A stretch of DNA of 64,000 nucleotides, from the NCBI RefSeq assembly GCF_005869935.1, contig NZ_SZQF01000001.1:682001-746000 (forward strand). Direction: 5' to 3'. The translations under genes were made by a program, and so were the position numbers. Below are positions 25,603 through 34,769 of this stretch, piece after piece. The stretch comes from Winogradskyella algicola (GTDB lineage Bacteria; Bacteroidota; Bacteroidia; Flavobacteriales; Flavobacteriaceae). The notes beneath the pieces are model-generated. The model was not told the origin of the DNA and ran no database searches. It saw only the letters and a list, made by a program, of their open reading frames with translations. Every line of letters starts with the position of its first letter. Positions within the stretch are counted from its first letter, which is position 1.

Positions 25603-26640
25603 TTAGGTTGCAGGATTAGGAATAACAGCATGAACATCATTAATGGCTTTTAGCATATCATTTGATAAGGTTATGTTGATACTTTCAATGTTTTCTTCAA
25701 GCTGTTTTATACTTGTAGCGCCAATAATATTACTTGTTACAAAAGGTCTTTGGTTAACAAATGCTAAAGACATTTGCGCTAAAGACATATTATTATCTTC
25801 AGCTATTTGTAAGTATCGCTTAGTGGCTTCTGTTGCCTGATCACTACTGTATCTAGCAAATCTTGGAAACAGTTTTAACCTTGCATTATCTGCAGCAGTA
25901 CCTTTGATATATTTACCAGATAAAACACCAAATGCCATAGGTGAGTAGGCTAGTAAACCAATATTTTCTCTGTGTGCAATTTCTGCCAAATCACCTTCAA
26001 AAGGTCTACATAGTAAAGAATATGCATTCTGAATGGTAATCATTCTTGGTAAATTATTGTATTTAGACTCTTCTAAGTAGCGCATGGTTCCCCAAGCTTT
26101 CTCATTAGATAAACCTATGTGTCTAATTTTTCCAGATTTAATAATTTCATCGAGATTGTGTAAAATTTCATTGAAATTATCTTCCCAGCCATCATTGGCA
26201 TTATGAATATAATCTCTAACACCAAACGTATTTGTACTGCGCTCTGGCCAGTGCAATTGGTATAAATCTATGTAATCTGTTTGTAAGCGTTTTAGACTGT
26301 TGTCAACAGCTTCGTTTAATGCTTGTTTGCTAAAACCAGTAGTTCTTATATGAGCTGTATAATCGCCAGGACCAGCAATTTTAGTTGCCAAGACAACCTT
26401 ATCTCTATTGCCTGTTTTTGTAAACCACTTACCAATAATGCGCTCGGTTTCGGCATAAGTTTTTGCTTCTGCTGGTACAGGATATAATTCAGCAACATCA
26501 AAAAAGTTAACACCTTTGTCTAAAGCCAAGTCCATTTGGGCAAAACCTTCGTCTTGAGTGTTTTGATTTCCCCAAGTCATTGTGCCTAAACATATTTTAC
26601 TAACTTTTATATCTGTGTTTGGTAAGGTTGTGTATTTCAT
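25603..26640 (-). CDS. Aldo/keto reductase (Tas-like)
   Basis: NADPH-dependent oxidoreductase on a TIM barrel (345 aa). The catalytic tetrad is recognisable: Asp and Tyr in NFFDVAELYPVPAE, Lys in VVLATKIAG, His in LYQLHWPER. The phosphate-binding loop IIGATSIKQLEEN lies near the C-terminus. Similar to E. coli Tas in length and in the MTWGNQNTQDEGF start. Substrate unknown. It is preceded by about 200 bp carrying dispersed repeats and a terminator for the OmpA gene. Confidence 0.93.
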   Translation of the reverse strand: MKYTTLPNTDIKVSKICLGTMTWGNQNTQDEGFAQMDLALDKGVNFFDVAELYPVPAEAKTYAETERIIGKWFTKTGNRDKVVLATKIAGPGDYTAHIRTTGFSKQALNEAVDNSLKRLQTDYIDLYQLHWPERSTNTFGVRDYIHNANDGWEDNFNEILHNLDEIIKSGKIRHIGLSNEKAWGTMRYLEESKYNNLPRMITIQNAYSLLCRPFEGDLAEIAHRENIGLLAYSPMAFGVLSGKYIKGTAADNARLKLFPRFARYSSDQATEATKRYLQIAEDNNMSLAQMSLAFVNQRPFVTSNIIGATSIKQLEENIESINITLSNDMLKAINDVHAVIPNPAT

Positions 26641-26646
26641 GCTTAC

Positions 26647-26740
26647 TTCCCACGAAAGTGGGAATCTTATTAATTAAACTTAAATTTTGTAATTCTGAAC
26701 TTGATTCAGAATCTCATAGAGCATTTGCTCTATCACTACC
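26647..26740. repeat. Two dispersed intergenic repeat pieces
   Basis: TTCCCACGAAAGTGGGAATC (26647-26666) is a palindrome like that at 42466. A second piece, TTCTGAACTTGATTCAGAATCTC, matches one arm of the inverted repeat at 37942-38025. The rest of this 200-bp gap holds only the promoter box and terminator. Confidence 0.6.
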
Positions 26741-26741
26741 A

Positions 26742-26769
26742 CAAAAATAAGAAGACCTTTCATGTTGTA
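26742..26769 (-). promoter_or_regulatory. -7 box abutting the ompA terminator, likely aldo/keto reductase promoter
   Basis: Minus-strand TATTTTTG at 26749-26742 follows directly on the U-tract of the ompA terminator hairpin; TTTT lies 19 bp further upstream (about 26772-26769). It would drive the aldo/keto reductase gene with a leader of about 100 nt. Confidence 0.4.
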
Positions 26770-26786
26770 AAAACACGAAAGGTCTA
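26751..26786 (-). terminator. Terminator after the OmpA-family lipoprotein gene
   Basis: AGACCTTTC pairs with GAAAGGTCT around an A-rich loop, followed on the minus strand by TCTTCTTATTTTT. Confidence 0.65.
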
Positions 26787-26840
26787 AATCTATGTTAAGG
26801 TTTTTACTTAAGAGGATTCCTTTCTTAACAGAAGTGACAA

Positions 26841-27800
26841 TTAGATGTCATTCAATAATTTAGAAATCTCATCAAGTTTTGGTGTTAAAATCACTTCAAT
26901 TCTACGATTTTTTGCTCTGCCTTCCGCACTGTCGTTTGATGCTACTGGTGCATATTCGCCACGTCCTGCTGCTGTTAAGTTTTCAGGATTAATAGCATTG
27001 TTTTCTCTTAAAATGTTTACAATAGCTGTAGCACGTTTTGTAGATAAATCCCAGTTGCCACTTAATTGTGCATTGCCTTTGTATGGTACATTATCTGTAT
27101 GACCTTCTATTAAAATTGCAATTTCAGGGTTTTCCGCCAAAACGCTTCCTAATTGTTTTACGGCTTGTTTTCCTTGTGCACCAACATACCAGCTACCAGA
27201 CTCAAAAAGTAGTTTGTTTTCCATAGATACATAAACTTTTCCATCGCGTTGTTCTACGGTAAGACCTTTGCCTTCAAAGTTAGTTAAGGCTTTAGAAATA
27301 GCGTCTTTTAAAGCTCGCATGTTAGCATCTTTAGCGGCAATCACGCTTTCTAATTCTGCAACGCGTTGCGATCTGCTTTCGAGTTCTTTTTTTAATTTTT
27401 CTAAACGCTCATTTTCGGCAGCAAGTGCTTGTTCTTTGGCCTCTAATTGTGCTAAAAGTTCTCGATTCTTCTTAGAATTCTTGGCAATTTCTGCAGAGCT
27501 ATTTTTTTCTAGTGCATCATAGGATGCTTTAAGATTATCATATTTAGATGATAAAGCTTCTAGTTCAGTTGATAATTGTGCCACTTCGTTTTTTGCTGCA
27601 TCATGTGCATTGACTAAAGCAGTATAATCGTTATCAAGTTGATTTTTGGATTTTGAAAGTGCTTCTAATTCATCATTTAAGGCTCTGTTGTCCTTTTTTA
27701 AGTTTGCATATTTGTCCTCGAGTTCTGTATATATTTTTTTAGAAACACAAGAGGTCATCGTAATTAGTAAAAGTGCGATTAATGAAAGTTTTTTAATCAT
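26841..27800 (-). CDS. OmpA-family peptidoglycan-binding lipoprotein
   Basis: 319 residues from ATG 27800, chosen because it gives a lipoprotein signal MIKKLSLIALLLITMTSC; the longer frame start at 27854 runs into xth. A long coiled coil follows (about 22-165). The OmpA domain occupies about 200-310, with the diaminopimelate-binding pattern ILIEGHTDNVPYKG...NWDLSTKRATAIVNIL and GRGEYAPVASNDSAEGRAKNRRIE. It anchors the outer membrane to the cell wall. It lies 23 bp after xth and may be in the same transcript. Confidence 0.95.
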   Translation of the reverse strand: MIKKLSLIALLLITMTSCVSKKIYTELEDKYANLKKDNRALNDELEALSKSKNQLDNDYTALVNAHDAAKNEVAQLSTELEALSSKYDNLKASYDALEKNSSAEIAKNSKKNRELLAQLEAKEQALAAENERLEKLKKELESRSQRVAELESVIAAKDANMRALKDAISKALTNFEGKGLTVEQRDGKVYVSMENKLLFESGSWYVGAQGKQAVKQLGSVLAENPEIAILIEGHTDNVPYKGNAQLSGNWDLSTKRATAIVNILRENNAINPENLTAAGRGEYAPVASNDSAEGRAKNRRIEVILTPKLDEISKLLNDI

Positions 27801-27823
27801 GGTTGCTATTGATTTGAGAGTGT

Positions 27824-28585
27824 TTATAAATCTAATTCTAATAAAATTGGGCAATGGTCACTATGTACTGCTTCAGTGAGTATAACGCTTCGTTTTATGT
27901 TTTCTTGTAAAGGCTCGCTAACCATGGCGTAATCTAATCGCCAGCCTTTGTTATTAGCTCTTGCGTTGGCTCTATAGCTCCACCAAGAGAATTCTTGTTT
28001 TTCAGGATGTAAGTGTCTAAAACTGTCAATAAAACCACTATCAATAAAATTACCTAGCCATTCTCGCTCTTCTGGTAAAAAACCAGATACACCTTTCATT
28101 TTTGGATTGTGGATATCTATAGGCTCATGGCAAATATTATAATCTCCACACACTACAAGATTTGGTTTTTCGTTTTGCAATTCGTTTAAATAATTATGAA
28201 TTAAATCCATGTATTCAAACTTGTGCGATAACCTAGCGTCGTTAGTCCCAGAAGGTAAATACATGCTCATAACAGAGACCTTGTCGTAATCTACTCTGAG
28301 ATTTCTACCTTCATAATCCATAGATTCTATACCAGTGCCAAATTCTATATGGTTGGGTTCTTTTTTGCAAAGAATTGCAACACCACTGTAGCCTTTTTTT
28401 TGTGCGCTAAACCAATAGTTATTTTCGTAACCAGCTTCTGCAAAAAGATCTAAATCTAGCTGCTCTTCCATAGCTTTAATTTCCTGTAAACAAATTACAT
28501 CTGGATTTGTGGCTTGTAACCAATCAATAAACCCTTTATTTATGGCAGCTCTTATGCCATTAACATTGTACGAAGCTATTTTCAT
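27824..28585 (-). CDS. xth: Exodeoxyribonuclease III / AP endonuclease
   Basis: 253-residue Mg-dependent nuclease for base-excision repair. The whole set of family motifs is present: SYNVNGIRAA, CLQEIKAMEEQ (catalytic Glu), GDYNICHEPIDIH (Asp-x-Asn), and the terminal SDHCPILLELDL with the catalytic Asp-His. WWSYRANARANNKGWRLDYAM is in the expected place. Cytoplasmic. It precedes the OmpA lipoprotein gene. Confidence 0.96.
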   Translation of the reverse strand: MKIASYNVNGIRAAINKGFIDWLQATNPDVICLQEIKAMEEQLDLDLFAEAGYENNYWFSAQKKGYSGVAILCKKEPNHIEFGTGIESMDYEGRNLRVDYDKVSVMSMYLPSGTNDARLSHKFEYMDLIHNYLNELQNEKPNLVVCGDYNICHEPIDIHNPKMKGVSGFLPEEREWLGNFIDSGFIDSFRHLHPEKQEFSWWSYRANARANNKGWRLDYAMVSEPLQENIKRSVILTEAVHSDHCPILLELDL

Positions 28586-28719
28586 GTTAATTAAATTTCC
28601 TGATTTGTATTGTTTTTCTAGCTATTCGGCTAAAATAAATAATAGAGTACTTTTACACTATAAATTTATACTGCTTTTAACGATAAAATATTTCAAACGT
28701 TAGGCAGTTATTATTTTAG

Positions 28720-31700
28720 ATGAAAAAAGCGCTATTTCTTATTACATTATTGATGTCTTTTTGGGGTTTTACCCAAGAAAAATCAAGTAATTATAAGAAA
28801 ATACGTGTCACTGTTGCAGATTCTATTCTCATTGATTCTGTTAGCATAAATCCTTCAAGATTTATTATAAAAACTAAGCAAGGCGTTGTTTTGGATTCTA
28901 CACTTTATAACGTTGATTTTTCAAAATCTATTTTGAAATTCAACCAACAGATTGAATTAGATTCTATAGATATTGAATATCTACGCTATCCAGATTTTAT
29001 AACCAAGGTTTACAAACAGCTCGACGATGATATTATTGTAGATCGATCTATTCCTGGGATTGAAACCCTGTACAAGCTTGAAAATTCTTCAAATCAAAAT
29101 GTTTTTACTCCTTTTGATGGTTTAACCACTTCAGGTAGTATTTCCAGAGGTGTAACGATTGGAAACAATCAAAATTCTGTTTTAAATAGTGAACTCGATT
29201 TGCAAATTTCAGGAAAATTGAGTGACAAAGTATCGCTTAGAGCTTCGATACAAGATGCTAATATTCCGTTGCAAGAAAGTGGATATTCTCAGCGATTAGA
29301 TGAGTTTGATCAAGTTTTTATAGAACTTTTTAGTGACAATTGGAATATTAGAGCAGGTGATATCGATTTGGTAAACACCAAAAGTTATTATGCTAACTTC
29401 TCTAAACGTGTGCAAGGTTTGTTGGTAAATGCTAATTTGAGCGACAAGACTTCGGTTTTTGCTTCAGGTGCACTCGTACGAGGTCAGTTTACAACAACCC
29501 AATTTACGGCTCAAGAAGGCAATCAAGGACCTTACAAACTACGAGGACCAAACAATGAGTTGTTTGTACTTATTGTTTCTGGTAGTGAGACCGTTTATGT
29601 TAATGGTGTGCCTTTGGAACGTGGCGAAAACAATGATTACATTATTGATTATAATGCTGGCGAGATTATTTTCAACTCAACCTATCCGATCACTTCCGAA
29701 ATGCGTATTACGGTAGATTACCAGTTTAGTGAACGAAATTATTCGAGATTTACTGTGTTTGGTGGCAGTACTTTTGAAACCGAAAAATTACAGTTAAACG
29801 TTTCTGTGTATTCTGAAAGTGATGCCAAAAATCAGCCGTTGCAGCAAAATCTATCAACAGAACAAACGGAAATTTTAGCTAATGCTGGTGATGATACTAG
29901 CTTAATGGTTGCGCCTTCAGCGACGGAAGAATCGTTTTCTGAAAACAGAATTCTCTACAGAAAAGAAATTGTAGGTGGCGAAGAAATTTTTGTCTTTTCT
30001 CAAAATCCCGAAGACCAATTGTTTAGGGTATCTTTTACCTTGGTTGGTGCAAATCAGGGAAATTACATACTTAGTAACGATAATACGGTAAGCAATATTT
30101 TTGAATACGTTGCACCAATTGGTGGTGTTCCGCAAGGAAATTACGAACCTATTACCCAACTCGTGGCACCAGAACGCTTGCAAATTGCAGTGCTCAATGG
30201 TCGTTACCAGCCAACCGAAAAAACAGATGTATTTTTTGAATTGACAGGAAGTAAAAACGATATCAATTTGTTTTCGAGTTTAGATGATGATGATAATGAT
30301 GGTTTTGCTGGGAAGTTTAAAGTGAATCAAAAGCTAATAAAACACGATAGCCTTTGGAATTTGTCTGCACTTATTGATGCCGATTTTATTCAAGAGAATT
30401 TTAGAACCATTCAGCGTTTGTACAGAGCCGAATTTAATCGCGATTGGAATCTTGAAGATAACAGAGATGATCAAGGAAATTTTATTTTGGGAAATCAACT
30501 TTTGCTTACTTCAGGATTGCAATTATCGCATGCTAAAAAGGGAGTGGCTTCTTATAATTTTGAATATTTAGATTACGCTAATAATTTTAATGGAAGTCGT
30601 CATAATCTCATGGCAGACTTACGTTTGGGTAACTTTAGGATTTTTACAAATTCAAGCTTTCTCAATAGCGAAAGCACTATTAATCGTTCGACCTTTTTAA
30701 GGTCTTATAATCGTGTGGTATATGCCAAAAACAATAAATGGATTGGTGCAAAATTTGCCACTGAGGACAATGAGCAAACCGTTATAGCTACCGATTCATT
30801 GACACCATTGAGTCAGCGATTTTCAGCATACGAAACCTTTGTTGGAATTGGTGATAGTACTAAAGTCTATGCTGAGGTTGGTTACATAAAACGCTTCAAT
30901 GATAGCTTAAGAAATAACTTAGTTGAGCGTGTAAATGCTTCAAACACCTATTATCTCAAATCGCGATTAATTCAAAATAAAAATACCAATCTTCAGCTTT
31001 TTGTGAATTATAGAAGTTTGAAGGCTGAAGATGACACCTCTGAAGACGAACAGAGTTTAAACAGCAGATTAAACTACAACCAAAAACTGTTTAATAATCT
31101 TGTGCTTTGGAACACAAGTTTTGAAACCAATTCAGGCACGTTGCCACAGCAAGATTTTACTTATGTAGAGGTAGAGGCTGGGCAAGGAGCTTACACGTGG
31201 ATTGATTATAATGAAAACGGCATACAAGAACTCAATGAATTTGAAATAGCACAATTTACAGACCAAGGCAATTACATACGCGTATTATTGCCAAACCAGG
31301 TTTTTGTTAGGACGCATCAAAATAGATTGAGCCAGACGTTGACCATAAATCCTATACAATGGAGCAGTTCTGAGGATAGAACCAAAAAGTTCTTTTCACA
31401 TTTTTATAATCAAACATCTTATCTTATTGATAGGAAGATTAGAAGAGAAGGCAATAATTTTAATTTAAATCCTTTTGAAGCTGATGAAGACAATCAATTA
31501 GCTTTAAATAATAGTGTGAGAAATGTATTGTTTTACAACAGAGGAAAACAGCGCTATACCACTTCTTATACGTTTTTAACCAATACGAGCAGAAGTTTGC
31601 TGTCCATCGGATTTCAGGAAAATAAACTCACCAATCATCAGTTTAATTTTAACCATAAATTTGCCACTAATTGGTTGGCAAATGCGCAAGCAAGTTTTGG

Positions 31701-32148
31701 AACAGATGAAAGTCTTAGTGAAAACTTTGCCAACAGAAATTACCTGATAGAAGAAGAGCGTTTTCAACCTAAATTATCCTATTTGTTTAGTGACAATGCG
31801 CAGTTTGATGTCTTTTATCAATACACTTCAAAAGAAAACACGATTGGAAGTTTAGAAGCATTATCACAGAATAATTATGGATTTTCTTTTACCTACAATA
31901 AAGCTGCAAAAATTGCATTAACAGGTGAATTTAATTTCTTTCAAAATGAATATGAAGGCAATCCTAATACACCAGTAGCATACCAAATGTTAGAAGGTTT
32001 ACAGCCAGGAAAAAACTTCACTTGGAGTTTATTGGCACAAAAGAAGCTGACTAAGTTTTTAGATTTAAACCTCAATTACTTTGGTCGTAAAACCGAGACA
32101 TCTAAAACTATCCATACAGGCACCATTCAGTTGAAGGCTTATTTTTAA
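28720..32148 (+). CDS. Large outer-membrane beta-barrel protein of unknown function
   Basis: 1142 residues with a signal peptide (MKKALFLITLLMSFWGFTQ|E). The first ~100 residues form a beta-sandwich-like module. Then comes GLTTSGSISRGVTIGNNQNS, and from there to the end a long series of amphipathic strands resembling barrel strands of very large Bacteroidota outer-membrane proteins, ending LKAYF with terminal Phe. The part around residues 140-215 recalls the giant SprA-type proteins, but the protein is less than half their length. No TonB plug and no T9SS C-terminal domain. Monocistronic: a terminator follows. Confidence 0.7.
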   Translation: MKKALFLITLLMSFWGFTQEKSSNYKKIRVTVADSILIDSVSINPSRFIIKTKQGVVLDSTLYNVDFSKSILKFNQQIELDSIDIEYLRYPDFITKVYKQLDDDIIVDRSIPGIETLYKLENSSNQNVFTPFDGLTTSGSISRGVTIGNNQNSVLNSELDLQISGKLSDKVSLRASIQDANIPLQESGYSQRLDEFDQVFIELFSDNWNIRAGDIDLVNTKSYYANFSKRVQGLLVNANLSDKTSVFASGALVRGQFTTTQFTAQEGNQGPYKLRGPNNELFVLIVSGSETVYVNGVPLERGENNDYIIDYNAGEIIFNSTYPITSEMRITVDYQFSERNYSRFTVFGGSTFETEKLQLNVSVYSESDAKNQPLQQNLSTEQTEILANAGDDTSLMVAPSATEESFSENRILYRKEIVGGEEIFVFSQNPEDQLFRVSFTLVGANQGNYILSNDNTVSNIFEYVAPIGGVPQGNYEPITQLVAPERLQIAVLNGRYQPTEKTDVFFELTGSKNDINLFSSLDDDDNDGFAGKFKVNQKLIKHDSLWNLSALIDADFIQENFRTIQRLYRAEFNRDWNLEDNRDDQGNFILGNQLLLTSGLQLSHAKKGVASYNFEYLDYANNFNGSRHNLMADLRLGNFRIFTNSSFLNSESTINRSTFLRSYNRVVYAKNNKWIGAKFATEDNEQTVIATDSLTPLSQRFSAYETFVGIGDSTKVYAEVGYIKRFNDSLRNNLVERVNASNTYYLKSRLIQNKNTNLQLFVNYRSLKAEDDTSEDEQSLNSRLNYNQKLFNNLVLWNTSFETNSGTLPQQDFTYVEVEAGQGAYTWIDYNENGIQELNEFEIAQFTDQGNYIRVLLPNQVFVRTHQNRLSQTLTINPIQWSSSEDRTKKFFSHFYNQTSYLIDRKIRREGNNFNLNPFEADEDNQLALNNSVRNVLFYNRGKQRYTTSYTFLTNTSRSLLSIGFQENKLTNHQFNFNHKFATNWLANAQASFGTDESLSENFANRNYLIEEERFQPKLSYLFSDNAQFDVFYQYTSKENTIGSLEALSQNNYGFSFTYNKAAKIALTGEFNFFQNEYEGNPNTPVAYQMLEGLQPGKNFTWSLLAQKKLTKFLDLNLNYFGRKTETSKTIHTGTIQLKAYF

Positions 32149-32151
32149 AAC

Positions 32152-32192
32152 AAAAAAACTCATAAATCTAAAAAGACCTATGAGTTTTTGTT
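32152..32192. terminator. Bidirectional terminator between the large OMP gene and glyS
   Basis: AAAAACTCATA (from 32154) pairs with TATGAGTTTTT (32179-32189) around a 14-nt loop. A-run and T-run flank it, so it serves both convergent genes. Confidence 0.8.
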
Positions 32193-32212
32193 TACATAAA
32201 AGATGTTGATGA

Positions 32213-33757
32213 TTATTGCATCTTCATCAACCATTCCTTAACATCCACTTCTTTTTTTATGATATCTCTCAATTCTTCAGCCTTAACACGCTTTTGTTCC
32301 ATAGTATCTCTATGACGTATGGTTACTGTGTTGTCCTCTAAACTTTCGCCATCTACAGTAATACAAAACGGTGTACCAGCAGCATCTTGTCTTCTATAAC
32401 GTCTACCAACAGCATCTTTTTCATCATAAACCACATTGAAATCCCATTTAAGATCGTCAACAATGTCTTTTGCCATTTTGGTTAATCCTTCATCCTTTCT
32501 TACTAAAGGTAGAATAGCGGCTTTAGTTGGTGCTAATACAGCAGGTAGTTTTAATACTGTTCTTTCACTTCCGTCTTCTAAAGTTTCGTCTTGTAAACTA
32601 TTAGAAAAAACCGCTAAGAACATACGATCTAGGCCTATTGAAGTTTCTAACACATAAGGTGTGTAGCTTTCATTATCTTCATGATCGAAGTATTGTAGCT
32701 TTTTGCCAGAGTATTCTTCGTGTTGCTTTAAGTCGAAATCTGTTCGTGAGTGGATTCCTTCCAATTCTTTAAAACCAAATGGGAAATTAAATTCTATATC
32801 TGTAGCAGCATCTGCGTAATGTGCTAATTTTTCATGATCGTGGAAACGATAATTATCATCTCCCATGCCTAAGGACTTATGCCATTTTAAACGGGTTTCT
32901 TTCCAGTAATCAAACCACTCTTTTTGCGTTCCTGGTTTAATGAAAAACTGCATTTCCATCTGTTCAAACTCACGCATTCTAAATATAAATTGTCTTGCAA
33001 CAATTTCATTTCTAAAAGCTTTACCTGTTTGAGCAATTCCGAAAGGAATTTTTAGTCTTCCCGTTTTCTGAACGTTTAAGAAGTTTACAAAAATACCTTG
33101 AGCTGTTTCTGGTCTAAGATATAAATCCATTGCAGTGTCTGCAGAAGCACCTAGCTTAGTGCCAAACATAAGGTTGAATTGCTTTACGTCTGTCCAGTTA
33201 CGACTTCCTGTTAACGGATCGGCAATTTCTAATTCTTCAATTAAAGCTTTTACATCTGCTAAATCTTCTTTTTCTAAAGATTGGCCTAAACGTTTAAGAA
33301 TGGTGTCTATTTTTTCTTGATAACCAAGTACTCTGGCGTTTGTAGATACAAATTCTTCTTTGTTGAAGGTATCTCCAAAACGTTTTTCAGCTTTTTTGAT
33401 TTCTTTATTGATTTTAGCTTCAATCTTAGCGCAATAGTCTTCAACTAAAACATCTGCTCTGTAGCGTTTTTTCGAATCTTTGTTGTCAATTAAAGGATCA
33501 TTAAACGCTTCAACATGTCCAGAGGCTTTCCAAGTGGTTGGGTGCATAAATATTGCTGCGTCTATACCAACAATATTATCGTGCATTTGTACCATGGCTT
33601 TCCACCAATAGTCTCTAATGTTTTTCTTTAATTCTGCACCGTTTTGTGCATAGTCGTATACAGCACTTAAACCGTCATAGATTTCACTGCTCTGAAATAC
33701 GTAACCATACTCTTTAGCGTGAGAGATTACCTTTTTGAATTTGTCGTCGTTTGCCAT
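32213..33757 (-). CDS. glyS: Glycine-tRNA ligase, alpha2 class II
   Basis: 514-residue dimeric-type GlyRS. MANDDKFKKVISHAKEYGYV is the usual N-terminus. Motif 2 region FRNEIVARQFIFRMREFEQMEMQFF, motif 3 TSIGLDRMFLAVF and the C-terminal anticodon-binding domain (from about 405, LAPTKAAILPLVRKDEGL) are all intact. It makes Gly-tRNA for translation. The ATG is preceded at 4 nt by a TATTTTTG box, so the message may be leaderless. Confidence 0.97.
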   Translation of the reverse strand: MANDDKFKKVISHAKEYGYVFQSSEIYDGLSAVYDYAQNGAELKKNIRDYWWKAMVQMHDNIVGIDAAIFMHPTTWKASGHVEAFNDPLIDNKDSKKRYRADVLVEDYCAKIEAKINKEIKKAEKRFGDTFNKEEFVSTNARVLGYQEKIDTILKRLGQSLEKEDLADVKALIEELEIADPLTGSRNWTDVKQFNLMFGTKLGASADTAMDLYLRPETAQGIFVNFLNVQKTGRLKIPFGIAQTGKAFRNEIVARQFIFRMREFEQMEMQFFIKPGTQKEWFDYWKETRLKWHKSLGMGDDNYRFHDHEKLAHYADAATDIEFNFPFGFKELEGIHSRTDFDLKQHEEYSGKKLQYFDHEDNESYTPYVLETSIGLDRMFLAVFSNSLQDETLEDGSERTVLKLPAVLAPTKAAILPLVRKDEGLTKMAKDIVDDLKWDFNVVYDEKDAVGRRYRRQDAAGTPFCITVDGESLEDNTVTIRHRDTMEQKRVKAEELRDIIKKEVDVKEWLMKMQ

Positions 33758-33761
33758 GCCA

Positions 33762-33769
33762 CAAAAATA
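33762..33769 (-). promoter_or_regulatory. -7 box TATTTTTG four bases before glyS ATG
   Basis: Minus-strand TATTTTTG-TGGC-ATG. The first T of the box is also the last T of the terminator T-run of the upstream gene (33769-33801). No clear -33 element is seen at the usual distance. Confidence 0.5.
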
Positions 33770-33801
33770 AAAAACCGCTCAAATTAATTGAGCGGTTTTT
33801 T
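33769..33801. terminator. Terminator of the coiled-coil membrane protein gene
   Basis: CCGCTCAA/TTGAGCGG, 8-bp perfect stem with ATTAA loop, A-run on the left and T-run on the right. Confidence 0.85.
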
Positions 33802-33819
33802 AAAAATAATGAGATTGAT

Positions 33820-34707
33820 TTATTTTAATTCTATACTAGTGCTTCCTAGTTTTCTGTTTTCATGGAAAACATTAATAAAATAAGTACCTTTTTTAAGAGG
33901 TCTATCTTCTTTGTAAGTCGCTACAGTAGTGCATATGTCTAGGTTTTTGTTGTCAAAATTCACAACTTCTTTTTTACTGTAGATTAAAGAGGTATTACTA
34001 AAAAACACTTCGCCTTTATCGGCAATAACGTTATTTTCTGGACTTACAATTTGAATGTAAATTTCTTTATCTCCTTTTTCGGTTAATGGGTTTTCTGTAA
34101 GAGCTATACAAACATCCATGGCATTGACACGTTTGGCTCTTATGGTAGCTTTCTTTTTACTATTATTAATTTTAAAGGCTTCAACTCTGACGTTATTAGC
34201 TCTTAAAATAGCTGCGTTATCAATGGTCTCGTTGAGAGAATCATTGGCTTCTTCCAGAGCATTAATGGTCAAGTTGTTATTTTTTATAGTATTCATGGCG
34301 TAGCGTTTTTCTCTTTCTAACCTGAGATTAGCTGAGTTGAGAGAATCTACTGTAGCCAATAGAACCTTGCTCTTAGTTTTTAAAACCGAGAGTTGGTCTT
34401 TAAACTTTGTGATTATTGATAAGTCACTTTTTAATAATCTTAAAGAATCTAAAGCTATTTTAGTTTCTAGTTTTGCCTCTTGGAGCTGCGAGGACATAAG
34501 ATCATAATCTTGGCTTAGTTCGTCATAACTAGTTAAAATTTCTGATAGCTCTTTTTCTATCAAAACTTTTTCTTGTTTTAGAAAGTCTTCGTAGGATTTA
34601 ATGGATTTATAATTAGTAAAACTATAGACTCCTAAAACTGTTAAAACAACTAATAAAGAACTTATAATTAATCTGTAGTTAAATAATTGAGGGTTAACTA
34701 TCATCAT
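33820..34707 (-). CDS. Membrane-anchored coiled-coil protein
   Basis: 295 residues: one N-terminal TM (about 13-31), then coiled coil with many Leu/Ser/Asn heptads to about 185, then a compact beta domain (about 190-295) containing DVCIALTENPLTEKGDKEIY and ending RKLGSTSIELK. Conserved in appearance but without a domain I can name. Topology places the beta domain outside the cytoplasm, perhaps as an envelope sensor or scaffold. It is divergent from comF, and its transcript ends at the hairpin beside glyS. Confidence 0.8.
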   Translation of the reverse strand: MMIVNPQLFNYRLIISSLLVVLTVLGVYSFTNYKSIKSYEDFLKQEKVLIEKELSEILTSYDELSQDYDLMSSQLQEAKLETKIALDSLRLLKSDLSIITKFKDQLSVLKTKSKVLLATVDSLNSANLRLEREKRYAMNTIKNNNLTINALEEANDSLNETIDNAAILRANNVRVEAFKINNSKKKATIRAKRVNAMDVCIALTENPLTEKGDKEIYIQIVSPENNVIADKGEVFFSNTSLIYSKKEVVNFDNKNLDICTTVATYKEDRPLKKGTYFINVFHENRKLGSTSIELK

Positions 34708-34769
34708 TAATTTCTTAGTTGCAGCGAAATTAGAGTATATTGAAGTTCATTTTTATTTTATTCGATTAA

